Made by a program: the position numbers and the translations under genes
Shown: in pieces, positions 20,080-30,754 of the stretch
Layout of the letters: each line of letters starts with the position of its first letter
How positions within the stretch are numbered: the first letter of the stretch is position 1
Assembly (NCBI GenBank): GCA_024803745.1
Contig: JANJXV010000004.1
Location: 40,120,358-40,184,357, forward strand
Direction of reading: 5' to 3'
Source: Megascapheus bottae
Taxonomy: Eukaryota > Chordata > Mammalia > Rodentia > Geomyidae
Length of the DNA: 64,000 nucleotides
Notes under the pieces: generated by a model
Told to the model about the DNA's origin: nothing
The model's input: only the letters and a program-made list of their open reading frames with translations
Databases searched by the model: none

Positions 20080-21634
20080 TTAGAAGTCTGTCCATTTCTT
20101 TACAAACTGAGCAATGTCATTCTTCCTGATGGCAGCATAGAATTCCATTGTGTATAAATCACATCTTGTTGATCCACTCATCAACTGAGAGACATCTGGG
20201 CTGGTTCCATATCTGTGATATGGTAAATAATAGTGCTGCAATGAACATCGTTGTGCTAGTGGATTTAGTATGTCCTTGTTTCTGGACAATTGGGTAAATG
20301 CCAAGGAGTGAATTGCTGGGTCATAGGGGAGCTTTATGTTTAGTCTTTTCAGGAACTGCCATACTGCTTTCCATAGTGGTTGGTGGGAATTTGCACTCCC
20401 ACCAACAGTGTAGTAATGATCCCTCCTGGCCACATCCCCTCCAGCATCTGTTGTTATTAGATTTCTTGATCCTGGCCATTCTAACTAGAGTAAGGTGGAA
20501 TCTTAGAGTTGTTGTGATTTGCATTTCTTTTATGGCCAGAGATACGGAGCATTTCTTCATGTGTCTATAGACCATTCTTATTTCTTCTTCAGAGAAGACT
20601 CTCTTTAAGTCTTTGGCCCATCTTTTAATGGGATGGTTGTTTCTTTAGAGATTAGTTTTGGAGTGATTCAATTTTTTGAGCTGTTGATATATTTTAGAGA
20701 TGAGGCCTTTGTCTGTTGTATGGTTAATGAAGATCTTCTCCCACTCTGTAGCTTTCTAGTTAATTTGCTAGCTATGTTCTTTGCCATACAGAAGCTCTGC
20801 AGTTTAATGCAGTCCCACTTATCCAGACTTTCTCTGATTTGTTGTGTTTCTTGGTCCTTATTAAGAAAGTTTTGACCTGTGCCAAGGAGACCTTCTTGTA
20901 AAGTTTTCAGTGTATCTGCTTTTGCCTTGAGGTCTTTGATCCATTTGGAGTTAATCCTGGTGCAGGGTGACAAAGAAGGATCCAACTTTAGTTGTCTGCA
21001 AATGCTTAACCAGTTCTGCCAGCACCATTTGTTGAAGAAGCTGCCTTTCTTTCATTCTATTTTTTTTTGGCTCCCTTATCAAAGATTAGGTGGCCATAAG
21101 TCTGTGGGTTAATATCTGGGTCCTCGGTTCTATTCCATTGGTCTTCAGGCCTGTTCTTGTGCCAGTACCAAGCTGTTTTGGTCACTATAGCTCAGTAATA
21201 GAGTCTAAAGATTGGTATTGAAATTCCTCCTGCACTATTCTTTCTGCTAAGAATTGATTTTTCTATACTGGGTCTTTTATTATTCCATATGAAATTTTGG
21301 ATTGCCTCTTTTTTTTTTTTTTTGCCAGTCCTGGGCTTGAACTCAGGACCTAAGCACTGTCCTTGGACTTTCTCAAGGCTGGAGCTCTACCACTTGAGCC
21401 ACAACAGCACTCCCGGCTTTTTCTATGTATGTGGTACTGAGGAATCAAACCCAGGTCTTTGTTCATGCTAGGCAAGCACTCTACCACTAGGCCAAACTCT
21501 CAGCCCACTGCCTCTTCTATTTCTTTAAAGAATGTCATTGGGATATTGATAGGTATTGTGTTGAATTTGTAGGTAGTCCTTGGCAAGATTGCCATTTTCA
21601 CGATGTTAATTTTTCCAATCCAGGAGCATGGGAG
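20080..21634 (-). pseudogene. L1 ORF2 C-terminal remnant
   Basis: Frames at 20668-20985 ([14 protein letters not shown]) and 20080-20575 ([37 protein letters not shown]) are the end of an L1 ORF2, after the reverse transcriptase. They lie in different frames, so the copy is dead. No endonuclease or RT core is included. Confidence 0.9.
21311..21508 (-). mobile_element. IDL-Geo SINE nested in L1
   Basis: Poly-T, GCCAGTCCTGGGCTTGAACT to CCAAACTCTCAGCCCAC. TGCCTCTT repeats at 21303-21310 and 21509-21516. Confidence 0.95.
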
Positions 21635-21757
21635 ATAAAATAGGTCTTTCTTACTGATGTTTCAAAGGAAAATCTCAAATGCAATCTCCTTTCTGGTGGT
21701 TGACATTTTCTTGATGTATTTATTATCTATATTGGAAAGATATAAAATAGGATTGCT

Positions 21758-21968
21758 GGGACTGGCAGTTTGGCCTAGTGGTAAAGTACTTGCCTAGCAT
21801 GCACAAAGACCCAGGTTTGATTCCTCAGTACCACATACATAGCAAAAAGCCAGAAATGGTGCTGAGGCTCAAGGGGTAGACTCTAAACTTGAGAAAAAGA
21901 ACGGAAGGACAGTGCTCAGGCCCTGAGTTCAAGCCCAGGACTGGCAAAACCAAAACAAAACGAAACAG
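21758..21968 (+). mobile_element. IDL-Geo SINE
   Basis: GGGACTGGCAGTTTGGCCTA to CCCAGGACTGGC with an AAAACC/AAAAC tail. AGGATT on both sides may be a short TSD. Confidence 0.92.
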
Positions 21969-22025
21969 GATTACTTTGGAAAATGGAGGTGCCTAGATTT
22001 TTTTGGCATCAAAAACTGTCTTGCC

Positions 22026-22173
22026 GGGCCGGGAGTTTGGCCTAGTGGTTAAAGTGCTTGCTTAGTGTGAATGAAAACCCGGGTTCGATTCCTCGGTACC
22101 ACATACATAGAAAAAAGCCGGAAGTGGTGCTCAGGCCCTGAGCTCAAGCCCAGGACTGGCAAAAAAAAAAAAA
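22026..22173 (+). mobile_element. IDL-Geo SINE with right-arm deletion, 15-bp TSD
   Basis: GGGCCGGGAGTTTGGCCTAG, intact left arm and linker, then GGAAGTGGTGCT joins directly to CAGGCCCTGAGC. About 50 bp including the right A-box-like motif is missing, consistent with deletion between two GTGCT repeats. TSD AAAAACTGTCTTGCC at 22011-22025 and 22174-22188 is perfect. Confidence 0.95.
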
Positions 22174-22188
22174 AAAAACTGTCTTGCC

Positions 22189-22676
22189 TTCTGCCACTTG
22201 GGAGGCAGTGGCAAAATAATTTGAGAGTTGTTATCTGTATGTTTAGAGTTGATGTATGCAAAATAGGGAAAGAACAAAATTGATACTTGACTATTCTCAC
22301 TGTAACCAGAGAGAAAGAAATTAACATTTAATTATCCTTTACTATATACTTCCTAATCTTTGATATACTCTAGCTATGTTTAAATGGTCAGCTTAAAATT
22401 AAAATTCAGTCATTTAAACCATACCATGCTATCTTCAGAGATTTTTTATTTTGTAGATATTGTGGAATGTTACTGAAGTTCTCAATGGAAACTGAAAACA
22501 AGCTGGTTTAAATCTTAAGATCGTAAAAGACCAACTTTGTGTTTATTAGTAATGAGTTTAATATCAGTCAAATTAATATGTGCTTTGTAAAATAGAACAT
22601 TTTAAAATGTGAAGCATCATTTTGTTAAAATTTTAATTTTTTCACAATGGAAGTTTTCCAAATAGATTTAAGTGTT
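22189..22676. other. Unique intron sequence
   Basis: AT-rich, with no exon or repeat recognised. Confidence 0.5.
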
Positions 22677-22699
22677 TATATATATATATATATATATAT
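22677..22699. repeat. (TA)n microsatellite
   Basis: About 11 perfect TA units. Confidence 0.95.
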
Positions 22700-22955
22700 C
22701 ATGAACATTATAATGGATGTAAATTAAATTATTAAATGTAAAATATTTTGGCATTTCATTTTTCCAACTAAAAATAAGTCCTCTATTTAACTCAGATATC
22801 TCTGTACCTCTAACATTTGAAATTAAATTTTCATGTACTGTAAAGTACTATTCTTGTTAAAGGAAATACTGCCCAGTATGTAAATTCAGATGCAGCAAGT
22901 TTTGTCCAAATTTCTAACATTGGAAGTATCTGTACATATGGAGTCAAAACAAAAC

Positions 22956-22957
<2 letters not shown>

Positions 22958-23003
<46 letters not shown>
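22958..23003 (-). repeat. (GT)n microsatellite at a SINE tail
   Basis: About 22 GT units directly at the 3' end of the antisense SINE that follows, so it probably arose from its tail. Confidence 0.95.
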
Positions 23004-23004
<1 letters not shown>

Positions 23005-23224
23005 TGGGGCTTGAACTCTGGGTCTGGGCACTGTCCCTGAGCTCTTCAGCTTAAGGCTACAACTCTACCCCTTGACTGCCAGCACCACGTCCGGTTTTCT
23101 GGTGATTAATTGGAAATAAGAATATTGCAGACTTTTTAGTGCTTGGGCTGGGTTTCAACTGTGATCCTCAGATCTCAGCCTCCTGAGTAGGCAGCATTAC
23201 AGGTATAAGCCACCACACCCGGCA
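23004..23224 (-). mobile_element. 7SL-Geo SINE
   Basis: ATGGGGCTTGAACTCTGGGT through TTAATTGGAAATAAGAATA to GCCACCACACCCGGC. Good copy with a GT-repeat tail. Confidence 0.92.
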
Positions 23225-23501
23225 ACAAAACAATATTAACAGAATTTTTCAGCCTGTAAGCATCCCTTCATGAAGATAGACTTATCTCTTCCTTTACAAT
23301 ATTCAACAAAAATTTGTTGAATATAAGAACTAGATTTCCATAGTAACTTTTCAAATAAATGGAAACCAAAATGAACTATGTGACTATCAGTATCCAAGTA
23401 GATTTTTTTTTTTCTCTATGCATAGCCCGAAGGTCCTAGAATCACAGAGGACACTAATGTCAGGTCTGTCTCATTGGCTGTCCTATTTTGGCCTGTTTTA
23501 T

Positions 23502-23730
23502 TGTTGTTGTTTTGTTTTTCTTTTGGGTTTTGGTCCTGACCTTGAACACAAGGACTAAGTACTTATGTCTGAGCTTCTTTTACTCAACGCATTCTATCAA
23601 TTGAGCCGTAGTTCCACTTCGTCTTTTTTGTGTGTGTAGTGTATTGGAGTTAATGGACTCATGATTTTCCTGCCCATGTAGGCAGCTTCCTGAATAACTA
23701 GAGTGACAGGCATGATCCACCTGGCAGGCC
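23502..23730 (-). mobile_element. Old 7SL-Geo SINE
   Basis: TTTTGGTCCTGACCTTGAAC, TCAATTGAGCCGTAG, TGTATTGGAGTTAATGG, CTAGAGTGACAGGCATGATC. Confidence 0.75.
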
Positions 23731-24162
23731 TGATTCTTATTAACTCTGATCCTGACTTCCTTCATATTTGGTCACTGATTCTCAGACATTTCCTCATCTT
23801 TCTTTTAAAGTAATTCCACATACATTATGCTCAACACTTTTAATGATGTATTACCATTAATAAAGTTTTTTAGTATCATATATTTGAAGCTGTGAAGGTT
23901 AGAGAAGAAAAAATACTAAGATTCTTTGGTCAGAAGGATAACTGTTGATAATTGGACAATGTTTCATACAGTGAAAAGTACTGTCATCAGGAATATGAGT
24001 TCATGTACATTTTGTTTCTTGTACTTTTTGTCAGTAATGATAGAAAAACCATCAAAATCAAAACCAAAGCCATAACGTGATGCTGATTATATTTGTCCTT
24101 TATATTTATGAGTTACCCTTATGTTTTATCTTGAGCAACTTAAGAGAATATTAAACTTCTAG
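23731..24162. other. Unique intron sequence
   Basis: No exon or repeat recognised. Confidence 0.5.
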
Positions 24163-24352
24163 TCTAGCCTATTGGTGGCTCATGCCTATAAACCTAACCA
24201 GCAAGGTGGGAAAGCACATGAAACTCTTTTGTCTTCAAGTAACTGCCAAAAAGCCAAATGAACTGTGGCTACAAAGGCAGAGCATTAGCCTTGAGCAGTT
24301 CAGGGACAGTGCTCACATGTTGAGTTGAAGCCCCAGCATGAAGAAGAAAGTT
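24163..24352 (+). mobile_element. Old 7SL-Geo SINE
   Basis: TATTGGTGGCTCATGCCTAT, a shortened left arm, AACTGTGGCTACAAAGGCAG, GAGTTGAAGCCCCAGC. Confidence 0.72.
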
Positions 24353-24472
24353 GTGCTAAACAAGATTACCCCACTGTAGTTCTAACTCTAGCATTCTAAA
24401 TACTGTTTTTTTAATGTTTTGAATTTAGTAAGATTTCTCCAGTAGTTGAAACATTTACTTGTTTTCTTTCAC

Positions 24473-24693
24473 TCCCTCCCTCCCTTCCTTCTTCCTTTTT
24501 TGTTTTGTTTTATTTTGTTTTGTTGCTCTTGTTGTGCCAATTCTGGGATTTTGTGCTCAAGGCTACTGCTCTAACACTTGGCCCACAACTCCATTTGCTG
24601 GTTAATTGTAGATAAGAGTCTCATGTACTTTCTTGCATCAGATCTCAGTTTCCTGAGTATCTAGGCTTAGAGGAATGAGCCACTGCTACTCAG
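24473..24693 (-). mobile_element. Old 7SL-Geo SINE with pyrimidine tail
   Basis: CCCT/CTTC then TTTTGTTTTG tail, GTGCTCAAGGCTACTGCTCT, GGTTAATTGTAGATAAGAGT, GAATGAGCCACTGCTACTCA. Confidence 0.78.
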
Positions 24694-26104
24694 CAAACAT
24701 TTGGTTCCTTAATCATTGAAGATGAGAGCATAACAAATTACCAGAGAATAACCATTGCCATTCATGTTTATCAAAATAAGTTGTATAAAATGTGGTGAAA
24801 TGCATAGAATTTAGTGCAGTTGGCCTATGTGAGTCCTTCTACAGCTTCTTTAAAGCTGAACACCTGTTTATATCGTTTTTCCAAGTTTGAATAGCAGTTT
24901 AGTTCTTAGTACATAAATCTTATTTAATTTTGTCAAGTTAAGACAAAAGGCTGTTTACCAATTTTTTATATTTAAATGAAGTCTTAATATGAGGACTTAT
25001 GAAATATGGCATGTGAATAGCAGTGTCTTATCATCTGGACCATGGAAAAATACCTTCCTATTAAATTAGACTCTGCAAAGCTGGGGACTGCTTTCACATG
25101 CAAATAAATGGATTTTAAATTTTTATTCTTTAATCTGTTGCCTAGTACTAAAATAAATCTGAGTACCAGCAGCTCATAATAGTTAATAGTCTATATAAAT
25201 GGGTCCCAAGACACCTGTTCCTTTATTGTTAATGAAGCCCTATTCTGTGTGCAGGAAGAATAGAGTTCCTGTTGATTCTCTGGCCTACCACATCTTCATG
25301 TCTCCTTTGTGCATATCTAAATGACATTAAGAAATGTTGTTTCCTCTTGTTTTTTTATTTTATTTTATCATCTCTAGAATTCTGCCAGACACACTTATTC
25401 TCTTTAATAGGTTATTTGTTCCTAAATGCATTAGGGTGGTATTTTTTTCCTGTTTTGTGTGTTTTGATTTTTTTTCTTAGAATTAAACTTTAGTCATGTT
25501 AAATTACGAGGATTTGATGTCAAATTATGAGTTAATAGCACCAAATAAAGATTCTCAAGGAAATCTTAGTAGTCTGTGGAAATGTCAGAAAACAAAGGTA
25601 GAAAACAATTCCAAAACTGTAGTATAATAATGGTCAATCATCTGAGATTATTTAATTATACATTTTGTATTTTCCATCATGGACTATTTGGAAAATTTAT
25701 AATGGTTGTTTTCTGTGTACTATTTTATACCAAGCAAATATGACATGTAAATAGTTAGAAAGGAGAAAACCATATAGACAAGGAACTATTTATTATCAGA
25801 TTCTATCAAGCATTAGTTATTTTTCAATATGATAGAATTTTATTATGAGTATGTGGCTTGAAATTACACAACCTCCTGCTTTCACTTCTTTTTCAGGATA
25901 GGATATTAATAGGTTTACAAAAAATACATTTTGAATGCATGCTACAGAAGAATGCAGACCATGTTCTTACATCTGCAATTTCCCCTTTTCTAAACACCTA
26001 GATTTTCATTACTGTTGGTGATAATTTGACGGTTATTTTTGAAAAGAAGAATATGATATCTGTGAAACAAGAAGTGGGCATTACTGTAGGCATGAATGTG
26101 TTCT
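24694..26104. other. SINE-free unique intron block (1.4 kb)
   Basis: No SINE, LINE or exon recognised. Contains an octamer-like ATGCAAAT at about 25097-25104, which may mean nothing by itself. With the block at 26321-27973 it forms a 3.3-kb stretch containing a single SINE. Confidence 0.55.
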
Positions 26105-26321
26105 TGTGGGTTTTTTTGTTTGTTTGTTTTGATTGGGTTTTTTTTTTTCCCCTCCCAGTCCTGGGGCTTGCACTCAGGGCCTGAACACTGTCCTTGGACT
26201 TTCTTCAAGGCTACTATTCTACCACTTGAGCCACATCACCACTTCTGGCTTTTTCTGTGTATGTGGTACCAACGAGTCAACGAATCAGAGTTTCATGCAC
26301 TAGAACATGCTCCCAGCCCTG
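26105..26321 (-). mobile_element. IDL-Geo SINE, ID arm eroded
   Basis: GTTT/T-rich tail, CCTCCCAGTCCTGGGGCTTG, full Geo arm. The left arm is shortened after GTGGTACCAACGAGTC and ends CTCCCAGCCCTG. Confidence 0.88.
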
Positions 26322-27973
26322 TTATTGTGTTTATATCAAATGAACGATCCAAACAATCTCTGCCAACTTTAAAATGTTTTAATTGAATTTTTTGTGGTTT
26401 TCACTTAAACCATGATATATATCACATATCACTTATATACCACTCCTTTTGTATCTCTCCATACCCCTTTTCTGTATTCCCATCATGGGTTATCCTGTAC
26501 AAAGAATTATCTCACTTCAGGTGGACTTACTTTGGTGTAAGAATCATAAAAAGAATTTATCAATGATAAAATTTAGCAAATTTAGGGACAGGTGCATTTT
26601 ATGGGATGGAGAGTTGATGGCAAGCATCAGATACTGTCTTGTAAGTGTAAGCAAAATGACCATTTATGTAACTAAAAACACTACATATTGTTGCAACTTA
26701 GTGTGAAGGTCACTAGTGCCTTGGTGGACCTTTAATGGTGTGTGCAGACTCTCTTGACTGTATTTTTTTCCAGCCACAGTTGCTGCCTCTAAGATGTTGA
26801 TAATACATTTAGAAATGGTAGTTAAGCTTTTGCTACGAGCTCACTAATTAATAATTTGGCATCATTCATAATATGTGGCTTCTTTTAGCAACAAATAATT
26901 TTCTAGTAGATAGTACCTAGCAAATTACCATAGTAGAATTCAGAGCACCTACACTTCTGAAAGCCATTCTATGTACATAGAGTGAAACCTAATTTTTAAG
27001 TAATTTTGCCATTTGCTTCACAGTTTATCAGGTGCTTTTTTTTGTGGTAAAGAAACTTTGTGTTTCCTAATTTCTCATTTGTTATTTAGGGGAAGATGGC
27101 AAATAAACATGATTACAGACATAGTGTCCCTCTTATTATTTCATCAACTGTTAGCTCCTCATCATATTCACAATTGTGATTCTATGCCCATGGCAAGTGC
27201 TGAGGAAACATTGGTACAACTTCTTGCCAATGAAGACTGTTGAGTATAGAGTACGGTGATTTTATTGTGGAAGATCTTCATATGTTTATTAAAAGAGAAA
27301 ACTCAGATACTACTTAATTATATTTGCTTGAATTACTACATCTTATGCCTAGTACATTACACTTATTAAATATTTTAAGTGTATTCAATACAAAAAATTA
27401 CAGCAGTCTTATTGATATACTGGCAAAGAAACAAACATGACCACTCTTTACCATCTGTTTATAATTCTATATAAAGAAGACCATGTTGGTTGCCATGGAA
27501 ACTACATTTCCAAAACCTCTGAGTCTTTGCTTAAATTCTCCAATTTTTTAAAGTCACAAGCTTATTTCTGAGCAAAAGAAAAACACATTTTAAAATTTTC
27601 TTCACTTTTTCTAAAAGTCTTCTCTGTGCAATTCATTTATTGGTAAGATGATATTTTTGCCTCAGAATTTTATAATTTGAGAAGCTTTTATACTCTTAAT
27701 AACCAATGAAAATATCAACATAACTATTGAAGGGTGTCACCTGTCATAAACAAGACTTTGCTCCTTCAGAAAAACTTTTATTGGCATCACAACAGAAAGA
27801 AGTATGTAGAGGTAGCAAATACAACATGATATCTGGGGAGGAAAGGCAGTGGTAATGTAATTGTAATGACTAACCACCTTTAGTTATTGCTTTCATGTTT
27901 GCTCATTTAAGAACAACTACAGCTTGGGAACACTTGGCTTTAAAGAGAATGGATCTTTTAAAAGTGTTGGTAT
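26322..27973. other. SINE-free unique intron block (1.65 kb)
   Basis: No repeat recognised. 26700-26810 has low TA content (GGTCACTAGTGCCTTGGTGG; CCAGCCACAGTTGCTGCCTC). No splice-bounded open frame found. Confidence 0.5.
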
Positions 27974-28180
27974 TGGGCTTGGAGTTTGGCCCAGTGGTTA
28001 AAGTGCTTGCCTAGCATGCATGAAGACCTGGGTTCGATTCCACGGTACCACATATAGAAAAAAGCCGGAAGTGGTGCTGAGGCTCAAGTGGTAGAGCTCT
28101 ACCCTTGAGAAAGCCCAAGGATAGTGCCCAGGCCCTGAGTTCAAGCCCCAGGACTGGCAAAAACAAACAAACAAAAAAAG
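27974..28180 (+). mobile_element. IDL-Geo SINE
   Basis: GGGCTTGGAGTTTGGCCCAG to CCAGGACTGGC, AAAAACAAAC tail. A second, split copy follows directly. Confidence 0.94.
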
Positions 28181-28627
28181 GCTGAGAGTTGGCCATTGGT
28201 AGTGTGCTTGTCTCGCATGCATGAAAACCCAGGTTTGATTCCTGGGTACCACATACATAGAAAAAGCCAGAAGTTGCTGGGCATGGTGGCTCATACCTGT
28301 AATACTAGCTACTCAGGAGGCTGAGATCTGAAGACCATGGTTCAAAGCCAGCCTGGGTACTAAAGTCCGAGACATTCTTATCTCCATTTAACAACTAGAA
28401 AACTGGAAGTGGCACAGTGGCTCAAGGGGTAGGGCAGTAGCCTTGAGCTGAAGAGCTCAGGGACAGCGCCCAGGCCCAGAGTTCAAGCCCCACAACCAAA
28501 AAAAAAAAAAAGGCAGAAGTGGTGCTGTGGCTCAAGTGCTAGAGCTTTAGCCTTGACTTGAGAAAGCCCAAGGACAGTGCTCAGGCCCTGAGTTCAAGCC
28601 CCAGGACTGGCCTAAAAAAAAAAGCTT
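28181..28627 (+). mobile_element. IDL-Geo SINE split by a 7SL-Geo
   Basis: Left arm and linker 28181-28274 (GGCTGAGAGTTGGCCATTGG to AAAAAGCCAGAAGT). It resumes at 28511 with GGCAGAAGTGGTGCTGTGGC and ends CCAGGACTGGCC plus A-tail. Confidence 0.93.
28275..28506 (+). mobile_element. 7SL-Geo SINE nested in IDL-Geo
   Basis: GCTGGGCATGGTGGCTCATA to CCCCACAACC plus A-tail. TSD AAAAAGCCAGAAGT (28261-28274) against AAAAAGGCAGAAGT (28507-28520), one mismatch. The target is the linker of the host SINE. Confidence 0.95.
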
Positions 28628-29005
28628 AGGAACAACACACAGAACCTGAGTTCAAATCCCAGGACCAGTGTGTGCACATACACAAACATGTGCACTTATT
28701 GGTATTAACAATACTTTGTTTAAAATTGACTTAAGGATAGTATAGTTAAGGGAGGGATTTGACAATATAACTCCTTTAAACAACCAATAAGCTATTCAAC
28801 AAAATAATTGTCAGGAAGTTGAAACATGCTAGAGAAGAGCCAATGAGGAAGGGGGCACATTAATGGATGGAGGGAGGGAGGATGGGCAGATGCAGTCTTA
28901 TACTGAAAGTACATTATGTGAAAAAGGAACTGTATAACTTGAGGGTAGGTATGGGAAGGGGAAAAGAGGGAGAGAATGAGGAAAGGGATGATATTCCTCT
29001 TTCTT
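28628..29005. other. Intron sequence, possible old L1 3' remnant
   Basis: 28628-28690 looks like a Geo-arm echo (GAACCTGAGTTCAAATCCCA). The purine-rich 28850-28990 resembles an L1 3'UTR in style only. Confidence 0.4.
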
Positions 29006-29206
29006 TCTTTTTTTTTCTTTCTGCTAGTCCTGGGGCATGAACTTCAGACCTGAGTTCTGTCCCTTGGACTTTCCTCAAGGCTAGAGCTGTAGCATTTGAG
29101 CCCCAACACCACTTCTGGCTTTTTCTATGTATGTGGTACTGAGGAATCGAACTGGGTCCTCGTGCATGTTAAGCAAGCATTCTACCACTTGGCTGTGCTT
29201 CCAGCA
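29006..29206 (-). mobile_element. IDL-Geo SINE, older
   Basis: CT-rich tail, TGCTAGTCCTGGGGCATGAA to TTGGCTGTGCTTCCAGC. Confidence 0.88.
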
Positions 29207-29275
29207 AGTTATTTTTTAAAAACCTGTAAAAAAAATGAACCCCCTTTTTTTCCAGCTACTTAATAAGTAGATAGT

Positions 29276-29496
29276 TTTGTTGTTGTTGTTGTTGTTTGTT
29301 TTTATTTTTGTTTTTGCCAGTTCTGGGCTTGAGCTTAGGGCCTGAGCACTGTCCTTGGACTTTAAAGGCTAGAGCTCTATCACTTGAGCCACAGCACCAC
29401 TTCCGGCTTTTTTCTATGTATATGATACCAAGGAATCAAACCCCGGTCTTTGTGCGTGCTAGGCAAGCACTTTACCACTAGGCCAAACTCCTGGCC
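29276..29496 (-). mobile_element. IDL-Geo SINE with TTG-repeat tail
   Basis: (TTG)n then T-rich tail, GCCAGTTCTGGGCTTGAGCT to CCAAACTCCTGGCC. AGTAGATAG / AGCAGATAG flanks form an imperfect TSD. Confidence 0.93.
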
Positions 29497-29548
29497 AAGC
29501 AGATAGATAGGTTTTTAAATGATCTGTTAAAAGGAAAAGAATACTGAG

Positions 29549-29642
29549 GGCCGGGAGTTTGGTAGAGCTCTAGCCTTGAGAAAAGTCCAAGGACAGTGCT
29601 CAGGCCCAGAGTTCAAGCCCCACAACTGACAAAAAATAAAAT
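29549..29642 (+). mobile_element. IDL-Geo SINE with large internal deletion, 12-bp TSD
   Basis: GGGCCGGGAGTTTGG jumps straight to TAGAGCTCTAGCCTTGAG, fusing the start of the left arm to the right A-box-like region. TSD AAAGGAAAAGAA at 29530-29541 and 29643-29654. The bases between 29541 and the element are TACTGA. Confidence 0.9.
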
Positions 29643-29710
29643 AAAGGAAAAGAACATTCAAATAAAAGAAATTTTAATTTCAAAACAAAACAAAAAAACC
29701 TTTCTTGTGA

Positions 29711-29925
29711 GCCTGATGCCAGTGGCTCATGCTTGTAATCCTAGCTACTCCCGGAAGCTGAGTTCTAGGGATCATTGTTTGAAGCCAGTTTGATCAAGAA
29801 AATCCATGAGTCATTTATTTCCAGTTAACCACCAAAAAGAGATGGATGTGGGCTGTGGCTCAAGTAGTAGAGAGCCAGCTAATCTTGGCACAAAAAGATC
29901 AGGGACAGCACATGTGCATGCGTGT

Positions 29926-29956
<31 letters not shown>
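29711..29956 (+). mobile_element. 7SL-Geo SINE with (CA)n tail and 12-bp TSD
   Basis: GAGCCTGATGCCAGTGGCTC through GTTAACCACCAAAAAG and GCTGTGGCTCAAGTAGTAG. The 3' end is CA repeat (29931-29956) rather than poly-A. CCTTTCTTGTGA at 29699-29710 and 29957-29968 shows that the CA repeat lies inside the insertion. Confidence 0.92.
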
Positions 29957-29957
<1 letters not shown>

Positions 29958-30046
29958 CTTTCTTGTGATAACTAAATAAAGTAAATCTATATTTCTAGGG
30001 AAGTAAATTGATTTTCCTACGGAAGAAGGGGGTAAAATACACACTT

Positions 30047-30180
30047 TTCTCTTTTTTTGGGCTGGGGTGAGTCCATGGGGCTGGAACTTTCTTGCTCAAG
30101 GCTAGTTCTCTACCATTTTAAGCCACACCACTGGTTAATTGGAGGTAAGTCTCGTGGACTTTTTTGCCTTGGACTATACT
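30047..30180 (-). mobile_element. 7SL-Geo fragment
   Basis: T-tail, GAGTCCATGGGGCTGGAACT, TTAATTGGAGGTAAGTCTC. Lost after TGCCTTGGACT. Confidence 0.75.
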
Positions 30181-30396
30181 CCCCCCCCACACACACTTAT
30201 CCGGAGTCCTAGGGCTAGAACTAAAGTCCTAGACTCTGTGTCTGAGCCTCTCTGTGCTTAGAGCTAGTGTTCTATCATTTGAGCCATAGTACCATTTCCA
30301 GCTTTTTCTGACTAGTCTCACAGACTTTCTCCTGCTGGCTTTAAACGATGATCTCAATCTTTTGAGTAGCCAGGATTACAAACATGAGCCACTTGA
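30181..30396 (-). mobile_element. Old 7SL-Geo SINE
   Basis: C-run and CACACAC tail, GGAGTCCTAGGGCTAGAACT, TCATTTGAGCCATAG, GCCAGGATTACAAACATGAG. Confidence 0.78.
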
Positions 30397-30527
30397 CTAA
30401 TATATATATATATATTTTTTTTTTAAAATAAAAAAAAACAGATACGTACTCAAAACTGAACTATGGGAGAGAATTTGGGATGACATTAAATGGAGTGTGA
30501 TTTTGCAAATAGAAAACTTGTTCAGAG

Positions 30528-30737
30528 CCAGAGTGTGCCTCAGGAGGCTAAGATCTGAGGATTGAATTTCAGAAGCACAAAAGAACCTCAGACTTATCTC
30601 TAATTAACCTCTAGAAAACAGGAAGTAGGGCTTGGCTCGAGGGTAGGTAGGTAGGTAGCCTTGAGCTGAAGAGCTCTGGGACAGTGCCCAAGCCTAGAGT
30701 TCAAGCCCCATGACCCACCAAAAAAAAAAAAAGAGAG
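30528..30737 (+). mobile_element. 7SL-Geo SINE, 5'-truncated, perfect 17-bp TSD
   Basis: Starts near GCCTCAGGAGGCTAAGATC, so about 35 nt of the left arm are absent. Short-middle-block subtype with GGTAGGTAGGTAG expansion. TSD AGAAAACTTGTTCAGAG at 30511-30527 and 30738-30754. Confidence 0.95.
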
Positions 30738-30754
30738 AGAAAACTTGTTCAGAG

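Larger units (their letters stand above)
19599..21634 (-). mobile_element. 5'-truncated L1 with 18-bp TSD
   Basis: 3'UTR from 19599, then the C-terminal part of ORF2, antisense to PDSS2. The TSD is ATAAAATAGGYCTTTCTT at 19581-19598 (Y=C) and 21635-21652 (Y=T), one mismatch. An IDL-Geo at 21311-21508 interrupts it. It shares its 3' end with the copies at 39142 and 48587 but not with the element at 41761, so at least two L1 lineages are present. Confidence 0.93.
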
